NCBI RefSeq assembly: GCF_945957355.1
Contig: NZ_CAMFKM010000011.1
Coordinates: forward strand, 1 to 64,000
Origin: an uncultured Reyranella sp.
GTDB lineage: Bacteria > Pseudomonadota > Alphaproteobacteria > Reyranellales > Reyranellaceae
DNA: 64,000 nucleotides
Reading direction: 5' to 3'
Shown: one piece after another, positions 33,807 to 39,792 of the stretch
How positions within the stretch are numbered: position 1 is the first letter of the stretch
Layout of the letters: the number at the start of each line of letters is the position of its first letter
Position numbers and translations under genes: made by a program
Notes under the pieces: generated by a model
The model's database searches: none
What the model was told of the DNA's origin: nothing
What the model saw: the letters and a program-made list of their open reading frames with translations, nothing else

Positions 33807-34160
33807 ATGCAGATCATCACCACCCCGAATGGCGAGCGCCTCGTCATCCTGCCGCTCGCCGATTACGAACGCCTCGTCGACGAGGCCGACATCGCCCGGG
33901 CGAACAAGGTCAAGCGCGACATCGCGGCGGGTGACGACGAGGTCGTGCCGGCTGACATCGTGCGCAGTCTCATCGCCGGCGAGAACAAGGTCAGGGTCTG
34001 GCGCAGCCATCGCGGACTGTCGGGGCGTGAGCTCGCGGCGGCTGCCGGAGTCAGCGCGCCTTTCATCTCCGAGATCGAAAGCGGCAAGAAGGACGGAAGC
34101 GTGTCGGTCATGAAGAAGATCGCCGACGTGCTGAAGGTCGATCTCGACGACCTCGTGTGA
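33807..34160 (+). CDS. XRE-family helix-turn-helix protein with Phd-like N-terminus, possible orphan antitoxin
   Basis: A 117-residue protein. The first ~25 residues (RLVILPLADYERLVDEADIA) resemble the N-terminal arm of Phd/YefM antitoxins. The C-terminal ~60 residues are a clear XRE helix-turn-helix: VRVWRSHRGLSGRELAAAAGVSAPFISEIESGKK, then MKKIADVLKVDLDDLV. It has AGGAGG close to its start. In many genomes such proteins pair with a RelE/ParE-type toxin just upstream, but no intact toxin gene is present here. The 189 bases before it contain only a short open stretch ending at a TAG at 33796. Confidence 0.75.
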   Translation: MQIITTPNGERLVILPLADYERLVDEADIARANKVKRDIAAGDDEVVPADIVRSLIAGENKVRVWRSHRGLSGRELAAAAGVSAPFISEIESGKKDGSVSVMKKIADVLKVDLDDLV

Positions 34161-34171
34161 TCCGGTGGCGC

Positions 34172-34675
34172 TCAGGCGCCGCGGATCCTCGCTACGTGGC
34201 GCGCCAGCTTGGCGAGCGTCTGGCCGCCATATTCGACGGCGCCGAAGCCGATCGCGCCCTCGCGCTGCGCCTTCGTGGGATGCATCTGGCGCAGGGTGAG
34301 CACGGTCTTGCCGTCGCTCTGCTCGTCGAAGGTGACGAGCATGCGGAAGCGGCCGGGATCGTCGTCGCGGTCCGACCCGTGCTCGACCTCGATCAGCGAC
34401 GGCGCCTCGAGCCGCAGGAAGCGCATGCGGTTGTCGTAGCGCGTGCCGTCGGGCGCCACCATGTCGAAGCGCCACAGTCCGCCCGGCCGCAGGTCGATCT
34501 CGTGGCTCCTGACCTCGAAGCCCTCGGGCCCGAACCAGACCTGGATCTGCTCCGGGTCGGTCCAGGCGGCATAGACGAGGGCGCGCGGCGCATCGATCAC
34601 GCGGGTCAGCACGATCTCGCGATCGAGGGGCCAGTCCTGCCACGCGGACGGCGGCGGTGTGTAGGTCTCGCTCAT
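34172..34675 (-). CDS. SRPBCC/AHSA1-family (START-like) protein
   Basis: A 167-residue protein of the AHSA1 branch. Hallmarks are REIVLTRVIDAPRALVYAAWTDPEQIQVWFGPEGF, then RPGGLWRFDMVAPDG and a C-terminal GWGG-like helix (YGGQTLAKLARHVA). These proteins form a hydrophobic cavity; many are stress-linked and paired with ArsR regulators. It lies three bases downstream of the ArsR gene on the same strand and forms a two-gene operon with it. The bound ligand is unknown. Confidence 0.9.
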   Translation of the reverse strand: MSETYTPPPSAWQDWPLDREIVLTRVIDAPRALVYAAWTDPEQIQVWFGPEGFEVRSHEIDLRPGGLWRFDMVAPDGTRYDNRMRFLRLEAPSLIEVEHGSDRDDDPGRFRMLVTFDEQSDGKTVLTLRQMHPTKAQREGAIGFGAVEYGGQTLAKLARHVARIRGA

Positions 34676-34678
34676 TTC

Positions 34679-35014
34679 CTAGTGCTTCCTCTTCATGCGT
34701 TGAACGTGGGTCTCCAGCCGGTCGAGGCGCTGCTCCCAGGCGGCGACGTGCCGGTGGATCCAGGCCTCGGTCTCCCGCAGCGCGCGCCGCTCGATCCGGC
34801 AGGTCCGCACACGCCCGGTCTTCTCCGAACTGATCAACCCGCTCTCCTCGAGCACCCGCACATGCTTCAGCAGCGACGGCAGGGCGATCTCGAACGGCGC
34901 CGACAGCTCGCTGACCGACTTCGGCCCCTCGCACAACCGGGTGACGATCGCCCGCCGGATCGGATCGGAGAGTGCGGCGAAGGTTCGGTCGAGGTCGGTC
35001 GAATGGTTAGCCAT
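34679..35014 (-). CDS. ArsR-family transcriptional regulator
   Basis: A 111-residue winged-helix regulator of the ArsR group. The conserved start is TFAALSDPIRRAIVTRLCEGPKSVSELSAPFEIALPSLLKHVRVLEESGLI, followed by the wing RVRTCRIERRAL. It lacks the metal-binding Cys of true ArsR and belongs to the subgroup that is co-transcribed with an AHSA1 protein, which it probably represses together with itself. The start at 35014 was chosen because it gives the family N-terminus; a frame to 35050 also exists. Confidence 0.92.
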   Translation of the reverse strand: MANHSTDLDRTFAALSDPIRRAIVTRLCEGPKSVSELSAPFEIALPSLLKHVRVLEESGLISSEKTGRVRTCRIERRALRETEAWIHRHVAAWEQRLDRLETHVQRMKRKH

Positions 35015-35094
35015 GTCGGAAACTATTGTCCGGTACGAAGACGCGGTCAAGGGAAAGTTTCACGAATGGCTAAGTGTTGGATCCTACCCACGCC

Positions 35095-35206
35095 CTCATC
35101 CTGAGGAGCGCCGCGAAGCGGCGCGTCTCGAAGGATGGGCAGCGGGCGAGGTGCGCGTACTCACCTTTCGAGACGCACTCCTGCGGAGTGCTCCTCAAGG
35201 TGAGGT
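35095..35206. repeat. Inverted pair of a second palindromic repeat family
   Basis: Two ~45-bp units face each other: CTCATCCTGAGGAGC...GCGTCTCGAAGGATG at 35095-35137 and its near-complement CACCTTTCGAGACGC...GCTCCTCAAGGTGAG at 35162-35205. Each unit can also fold on itself (CGCCGC/GCGGCG and GCACTCC/GGAGTGC). It is of a type common in Rhizobiales genomes. Its right end runs into the 3-prime end of the 35195-35668 gene. Confidence 0.8.
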
Positions 35207-35668
35207 GTTGGTGGGAGTGCCGATATGGACCTGGACCTTTCGAGCCGCGTGATACCGCTCGACCTGTCTCATGAAGCCGCTCCACAATGCGCGGCGCTTG
35301 GCGAACCAGGCCGTGCGCTCGTCTTCACCCCAGGATCTGAACGGAACACCGCTCCACGGTGTGCGCTTCTGGCTCTCGTGGGTCTGCAGGTGGGAGAGCC
35401 AGAGGAGGGCGGTGGCGGCGTGGGCTTCGTGGGGGAACTGGCCGAGCTGTTCGCAGCCAGGTTCGAGCCAGCGGTCGAAGGCGAGGCCGAGGATGCGCTC
35501 CACCCGCTGGAAGTCGCGGCTGCGGTGGGCGACCTCGGCGCTGCAGATCGCGACGGCGCGGGCGCGGAAGTTCTCGATGTCGATGACGGGCGTGGGGAGC
35601 GGGCGGCGGTTGCGGCGGATCAGGTCGGCGACGGTCTCTTTCGGGCGAAGGGAGAGACTGTCGGGCAT
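35195..35668 (-). CDS. Hypothetical protein, tail formed by repeat edge
   Basis: A 157-residue protein not recognised. It begins MPDSLSLRPKETVADLIRRNRRPLP and continues with a helical body (DFQRVERILGLAFDRWLEPGCEQLGQFPHEAHAATALLWL, seen as residues ~52-91). The last few codons fall in the inverted repeat, so the C-terminus may be repeat-derived. Its upstream region (35681-35735) carries the same motifs as the promoter of the phage-type repressor, so it is a likely target of that repressor. It may therefore belong to the mobile island. Confidence 0.55.
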   Translation of the reverse strand: MPDSLSLRPKETVADLIRRNRRPLPTPVIDIENFRARAVAICSAEVAHRSRDFQRVERILGLAFDRWLEPGCEQLGQFPHEAHAATALLWLSHLQTHESQKRTPWSGVPFRSWGEDERTAWFAKRRALWSGFMRQVERYHAARKVQVHIGTPTNTSP

Positions 35669-35680
35669 GGAGACAGTATC

Positions 35681-35735
35681 GGATCAGGGTCCGGAATTTT
35701 CAAGCGAGAATCCGGATAATAATCCTGATATGAAT
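35681..35735. promoter_or_regulatory. Candidate phage-repressor operator, site set B
   Basis: It contains TCCGGAA at 35690-35696 and CGGATAATAATCC at 35712-35724. The same two motifs occur in the repressor gene's own upstream region (36565-36640), in the same relative order on the minus strand. It lies upstream of the 35195-35668 gene. Confidence 0.55.
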
Positions 35736-35773
35736 CTGTCGTCCTGAGCAGAGCGAAGGACCTGACGCTCCTC

Positions 35774-35800
35774 CGTTAGCCGAGCTTCGCTCGGCTAACG
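35774..35800 (-). terminator. Perfect hairpin overlapping the repressor stop codon
   Basis: CGTTAGCCGAGC and GCTCGGCTAACG form a perfect 12-bp stem with a TTC loop. It spans the stop of the repressor gene at 35795, so it is probably its terminator. There is no clear T tract. Confidence 0.6.
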
Positions 35801-36550
35801 ACCGCCTTTCATGAGCTCGTCCCACTCCAGCACGCGATAGACGCGGAACACCGTCCTGCGGTCGACGTCGAATTCCTTGGCCGGTCGGTACTGCGCGAGC
35901 TTCAGCGTCTTCGCGGAGATGCCGACCAGCAGCTTCACCACGGTCTGGCGCACGCTGGAGCCGGCGATCGGCCTGAACTCGACCACGACATGGTCGTTGA
36001 CGCTGGGGGCGCGATCGCGCTCGACGTAGATCAGGCTGTTGGGCTTGCGCCACGGCCACATCGAATCGCCCACCACGTTCAGCGCGAACACGTCGCCGCG
36101 GCCCAGGATGCCCGGCGGGCGCGCGACATGGTCGATCACCGTGCCGTTCATCTCGAACTCGCCGTTGCCGTCGCCGCCCATCGCCGTGCCATAGAGCGGC
36201 ACGTCGTTGGCCATGTGGCCGAGCATCGGGCGGCCGGGCGCGTCGAAGGCGGGCGTGACGTTGCCGGCGAGATCGGTCGCGAAGGCGCCCATACCGTCGA
36301 CCGTCGCCGCGGGCAGCTCGCCCTGCAGCTCGGCGACGCCGACCGGACGGCCGGTCTTCTTCGCCGCGCCGGCCGCCAGGCGCGCATAGGTCTTGTCGGT
36401 CAGCGTCTTGGCGCCGGTCGGGTCGTCCAGGAACTTGCGCAGCGTGCCGTCTCCCAGTCCGGAGAGGCTTTCCCACTGGGCGACGTTGAGGCCGGCCCCG
36501 GCCATGAAGGCGCGGAGGGCCTGGCGGCGCTGGTTGGCGTCGAAGGCCAT
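35795..36550 (-). CDS. CI/LexA-like phage repressor with S24 peptidase domain
   Basis: A 251-residue protein. The N-terminal ~60 residues form a helical DNA-binding domain (RRQALRAFMAGAGLNVAQWESLSGLGDGTLRKFLDD). The C-terminal ~120 residues fit the S24 peptidase domain: VFALNVVGDSMWPWRKPNSLIYVERDR contains the catalytic serine in GDSM, and VKLLVGISAKTLKLAQYRP holds the general-base lysine. Such proteins cleave themselves after RecA activation and thereby induce a prophage. The gene is preceded by an operator-like region that also serves the divergent 36645 gene. It is a core part of the degraded phage island. Confidence 0.85.
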   Translation of the reverse strand: MAFDANQRRQALRAFMAGAGLNVAQWESLSGLGDGTLRKFLDDPTGAKTLTDKTYARLAAGAAKKTGRPVGVAELQGELPAATVDGMGAFATDLAGNVTPAFDAPGRPMLGHMANDVPLYGTAMGGDGNGEFEMNGTVIDHVARPPGILGRGDVFALNVVGDSMWPWRKPNSLIYVERDRAPSVNDHVVVEFRPIAGSSVRQTVVKLLVGISAKTLKLAQYRPAKEFDVDRRTVFRVYRVLEWDELMKGGR

Positions 36551-36564
36551 GCCGTCAGTCTGGC

Positions 36565-36640
36565 ATTTTCCGGAATGAATTCCGAGAGGAGAATGTTCCG
36601 GAATCTGTCTTGAAGTCGGATAATAATCCGGATATCTTTC
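36565..36640. promoter_or_regulatory. Candidate phage-repressor operator, site set A
   Basis: The divergent region between the repressor and the 36645 gene contains TTCCGGAAT twice (36568-36576 and 36596-36604), a perfect TTCCGGAA palindrome, and CGGATAATAATCCG at 36617-36630. These recur at 35681-35735. The layout fits operators controlling both directions. Confidence 0.6.
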
Positions 36641-36644
36641 CGGG

Positions 36645-36866
36645 ATGGCCGCCTCTTCCAGACCTTCCCCGCCCGTTCCCCACCCCTGGCTGGTCGAGGA
36701 CGCCGCCGACTGTCTCGGCTTCGAACGGGACGGCGGCTACTCGGCCCGCGCCGCCCGCCTCGCGACCCGCGACATGCTGGCCGACCGCGCCCGCGCACTG
36801 GGCTATCCCGAGCGCGAGATAGAGCGCGTGGTCGATGCGGCGCTGGCGGCGGCGGCGCTGCAATGA
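36645..36866 (+). CDS. Small hypothetical protein divergent from phage repressor
   Basis: A 73-residue protein, mainly helical, with PWLVEDAADCLGFERDGGYSARAARLATRDMLADRARALGYPEREIERVV as the body (residues ~14-62). It has no recognised family. Its position opposite the repressor, behind shared operator-like motifs, is that of a phage early gene such as cro, but no helix-turn-helix can be assigned with confidence. The start at 36645 is supported by CCGGG-type purine-poor sequence only, so the ribosome site is weak. Confidence 0.5.
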   Translation: MAASSRPSPPVPHPWLVEDAADCLGFERDGGYSARAARLATRDMLADRARALGYPEREIERVVDAALAAAALQ

Positions 36867-36907
36867 GCCGCTTCCGCCGTCGCGATGGTGAGGAGCAGGG
36901 CGGGGCG

Positions 36908-37486
36908 CTACTTCTCGCCCAGCCAGTGCGGCCAGGTGCCCTTGCGTGCCTTGCGGGCCTCGTACTCGGCGTCGGCGTAGCGCTGGGCGGCGCGCGGTTC
37001 CCACGACAGCGGCTCGTCGAGCTCATGGCCATAGACGACGCCCGACGCCAGCATCGCGCCGCCGAGGTCGATCGGCTGCGCCTCGTCGAGCGCGCATTGC
37101 GCGACCAGCCGGCATTCCGAATCGTAGCGCGCGATCCGGCACTTCACCTTGTGGTCGGCACGCGACAGCAGATCCTCGAGCGTCGCCCGCGCGAGCATGC
37201 CGGGCACGGTCTCCACACGCGAGGCGTCCCGCAGGGCCGGTGCCTGTACACCCCAGATGCGCAGCGGCGTCTTGAGGCCGCTGCCGCCCAGCGTCTCGCC
37301 GTCGAGGGCGAAGGCCTGGCCGGACCAGTTCTGCGGCAGGGCGCCGTGGCTGGCGGTGCAGCCCGAAGGCTTTGCCGGAGCGGTGGCCGGGGCCGCGGGG
37401 GCGGCGCCCGACGGCTTGGCGTTCTGCGCGAGAGCGGCGGGCGCCAGCAGCGCAACTGAGAGGGCGGCGAGGGCAAGTCTCTTCAT
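36908..37486 (-). CDS. Exported thermonuclease-like (SNase-fold) protein
   Basis: A 192-residue protein with a signal peptide (KRLALAALSVALLAPAALAQ), an Ala/Pro linker, then an SNase-like core: GQAFALDGETL, TPLRIWGVQAPALRD (OB-fold strands with the family Arg), AGMLARATLEDLLS and AQPIDLGGAMLASGVVYGHELDE, with the C-terminal ARKARKGTWPHW typical of bacterial thermonuclease-like proteins. It would hydrolyse nucleic acids in the periplasm if the active residues are complete, which I cannot confirm. It lies inside the phage-like island on the opposite strand to the HTH and terminase genes. Confidence 0.75.
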   Translation of the reverse strand: MKRLALAALSVALLAPAALAQNAKPSGAAPAAPATAPAKPSGCTASHGALPQNWSGQAFALDGETLGGSGLKTPLRIWGVQAPALRDASRVETVPGMLARATLEDLLSRADHKVKCRIARYDSECRLVAQCALDEAQPIDLGGAMLASGVVYGHELDEPLSWEPRAAQRYADAEYEARKARKGTWPHWLGEK

Positions 37487-37588
37487 GCGCCGACCGTGAC
37501 TTCCGTTTGAGGCGAGGTAAAGGCCGATGGCACGTAACAGAACGATCATGCGTGGACGAACGCCCTCCAGCCACGAAGGAGAGACGCC

Positions 37589-37837
37589 ATGAGCCGCGGC
37601 CGTCCCTGGAGCGCCGACGACGCGGCGCAGCTGCGCCGGCTGGTCGCCGCCGGCGAGACCGATGCGCGCATCGGCGAGGCGATGGGCCGGCATCCCGACA
37701 TGATCCGCAAGCGCCGCCGCGCCGAGAACCTGGCGCCCGGTCAGTCGCGCGCCGCGACGGTCATGCTGATGCGCGTGAACCGGCGACGGCTGGGCAAGAA
37801 GGTCGCCGGCAAGTACGAGAAGGAGGGGCCGCAATGA
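37589..37837 (+). CDS. Small helix-turn-helix protein, phage-associated
   Basis: An 82-residue basic protein. It has a GcrA/SANT-like or simple helix-turn-helix arrangement: RPWSADDAAQLRRLVAAGETDARIGEAMGRHPDMIRKRRRAENL, followed by a basic tail (RVNRRRLGKKVAGKYEKEG). Its TGA overlaps the ATG of the terminase small-subunit gene (ATGA at 37834), so the two are translationally coupled. It probably binds DNA near the packaging or regulatory site of the phage from which it came. Confidence 0.75.
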   Translation: MSRGRPWSADDAAQLRRLVAAGETDARIGEAMGRHPDMIRKRRRAENLAPGQSRAATVMLMRVNRRRLGKKVAGKYEKEGPQ

Positions 37838-38244
37838 TGACCGAGCGTCCCACGCTCTTCAGCGAGGCGCTGGCCGCCGAGATCTGCCGTCGCCTCGCCG
37901 ACGGCGAGCTGCTGGGCGACATCTGCGGCCCGGCCCGCATGCCCAGCCGCGATACCGTGCGCCGCTGGCAAAGCGAGAACGGCCCGTTCCGCGAGCGCTA
38001 CGCCATCGCCCGCGACCAGCAGGCCGACGCGCTGGCCGAAGAAGCGATCCACATCGCCCGCAACGCCGAAGCCGACAGCGTGACCGTGTGCCGGCTCCAG
38101 ATCGACACGATCAAATGGCTCATCGCCAAGATCGCCCCGAGGCGCTACGGCGACAAGGTGGTGCCCGCCGCGGCCGTGAACGTCTCGATCGGCGACGCGA
38201 TCGAGAAGGGGCGGGAGCGGGTGGCGCGGTTGCGGGAAGGGTGA
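37834..38244 (+). CDS. Phage terminase small subunit-like protein
   Basis: A 136-residue protein. A helix-turn-helix is present in the N-terminal half (EICRRLADGELLGDICGPARMPSRDTVRRWQSEN), followed by a long helical part (REYRYAIARDQQADALAEEAIHIARNAEADS in outline) and IDTIKWLIAKIAPRRYGDKV, which is typical of the terminase_small group found in Rhizobiales phages. It would bind the packaging site and recruit the large subunit. No large subunit, portal or capsid gene follows, so the phage is truncated here. Confidence 0.8.
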   Translation: MMTERPTLFSEALAAEICRRLADGELLGDICGPARMPSRDTVRRWQSENGPFRERYAIARDQQADALAEEAIHIARNAEADSVTVCRLQIDTIKWLIAKIAPRRYGDKVVPAAAVNVSIGDAIEKGRERVARLREG

Positions 38245-38318
38245 GGGGGCGATTGGAGCCGTTGTTTGCAAATGGCCAGCAGGCTCGCGCTTCGTTCCTG
38301 CGCATTGGGGGGCGACGA

Positions 38319-39017
38319 TCATTGTGCGCACTTCGTCTGATCCACCAACATCTCCAGAACGTCCAGGAAGCCGGGATCGTAAGTTTCCTCGACGTGATTG
38401 TTGTTCCAGAGGCCCGAGTCGCGAACCCGAGGTCGGTTACAGTGATGGCCGAGCCAACTCGAGGAGGGGGCGTCGAGCGGTTCCTTTCCCAAATTGCTCA
38501 AGAGCGCAATCGAATTGCGCTCGATGAGACCGCGTAAGCTGGTCGGCCCTGCTTCGTCGTCAATTTCGAGCCAGAGGAATGGCATCAAGCCAATCACGCG
38601 GCTCACCTCGCACTCCAATGGAGTTTCGCTCACGCGAGTATCCTTCGGAGGATTGCTGCCCACGCCCCACGTCGGATGCTCGTATCCGTGGCGCGCGATG
38701 AGAGATTGGCCGACGATCAATCGAAAGATCGAACCGCGATGATTCCCGCTCCCGCTTCCGGATTGGCCTCGATGTTGGGAAAGGCGATTCCAAAGGCTGG
38801 TCTTGCTACGATCCTTCAATGCATGCGTGCCGATACGCACCACTCGCAGACCGTTGCCGCTGTCACTGCGTTCTTCGCCGGGCTCGCTAAAAAAATAGAC
38901 GCCACGTCGAGGCCACTTCATTCGCCCCGAACACAATCCAAGCGTCCGTGGCCCACCTGACTTGTGCTGCAACGTCGAAAGCGCCGCGTAAAACCTTCGC
39001 AAATCTTCAGCGCGCAT
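38319..39017 (-). CDS. GIY-YIG-like nuclease superfamily protein
   Basis: A 232-residue protein. GVYFFSEPGEERSDSG supplies the GIY-like strand and VVRIGTHALKDRSKTSLWNRLSQHRG the YIG-like strand with the conserved Arg, here near residues 39 and 60. NHRGSIFRLIVGQSL follows. This variant family has GVYFF and RIGTHAL in place of GIY and YIG. The C-terminal half carries an unusual WLEIDDEAG and WNNNHVEE region. Codon use is less GC-biased than in neighbours, a sign of transfer. Its role may be restriction-like, but no methyltransferase or defence partner is seen. Confidence 0.65.
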   Translation of the reverse strand: MRAEDLRRFYAALSTLQHKSGGPRTLGLCSGRMKWPRRGVYFFSEPGEERSDSGNGLRVVRIGTHALKDRSKTSLWNRLSQHRGQSGSGSGNHRGSIFRLIVGQSLIARHGYEHPTWGVGSNPPKDTRVSETPLECEVSRVIGLMPFLWLEIDDEAGPTSLRGLIERNSIALLSNLGKEPLDAPSSSWLGHHCNRPRVRDSGLWNNNHVEETYDPGFLDVLEMLVDQTKCAQ

Positions 39018-39168
39018 GTTGTTTACAAAGCGCCATATCTTGGACCCAGACCTATGTGCGAATGCGTCGCGCGCCGCCCTGAATGGCGGCCGCCCATAAC
39101 GTGACCGTCATCCTGTTCGGCAAATCGAGCGGGGCACAGCCGTGAAGCGACCCAAGACACGCCTTCCT

Positions 39169-39621
39169 TCAGTCATCGCTCTCCTGCGTCAGCCGGGCGA
39201 GCCGGGTCCGCGCGGCGGTGCGCGTTCTGTCGCGACGATGCTTGTAGGCGAGCAGGTCTTCCGCCCGGATGCGGCGATGGGTGCCGATCTTGTGGTGCGG
39301 GATGGCCTTGGTCTCGAGCAGCTTCACGAGAAAGGGCCGCGAGACCTCGAGCATGTCGGCGGCCTGCTGGGTGGAGAGATCCGCGCCGGACGCCACGAGC
39401 GTGACCGCGTCGCCCTTGCCGATGGCTTCCAGGAGATCGAGCATCAGACGGGCGACCGCCGGCGGAAGGTTCACGTCGGCGCTTTTGGCGCCCTTCCTGA
39501 CGTGAAGCGTCAGGCCGCCGCGCCTGTCCCTGTGGCTCGCCAGGACCGTGCCGGCCTTCGCGGCTTTCTCGGCTTCGGCGGGCGTCGGGAGGCGTTGGGA
39601 AAGCGAGTCATCGGGGGGCAT
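39169..39621 (-). CDS. Excisionase-type helix-turn-helix protein, possible orphan antitoxin
   Basis: A 150-residue protein. The C-terminal part has a MerR/excisionase winged helix: LSTQQAADMLEVSRPFLVKLLETKAIPHHKIGTHRRIRAEDLLAYK. The N-terminal half (LPTPAEAEKAAKAGTVLAS, then LTLHVRKGAKSADVNLPPAVARLML) matches antitoxins that normally precede a PIN-domain toxin gene. No PIN gene follows: the 151 bases down to the GIY-YIG-like gene cannot hold one. The start at 39621 is used; a frame up to 39654 is open. Confidence 0.75.
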   Translation of the reverse strand: MPPDDSLSQRLPTPAEAEKAAKAGTVLASHRDRRGGLTLHVRKGAKSADVNLPPAVARLMLDLLEAIGKGDAVTLVASGADLSTQQAADMLEVSRPFLVKLLETKAIPHHKIGTHRRIRAEDLLAYKHRRDRTRTAARTRLARLTQESDD

Positions 39622-39792
39622 TCGGGGGCTCCATCGGGGTGGGACGGACACCATAAACGAAATATGTGAAATAGTCGAAACATTCGAAATGAATGTCGCA
39701 GGGAGGGCAGGAGGCCAAAATCGGCGTCCCGGCCGCGAGATTGCGGTTGACAGGCAAAGGCCGGGAATGGGCGCGTCCGCGGCGCGGTGATC

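Noticed and set aside
32118..34934. Minus-strand frame of 938 codons over ycjX, ycjF and neighbours
   Set aside because: It covers genes with strong family matches on the other strand; the translation is Arg/Ala/Gln-rich without domains.
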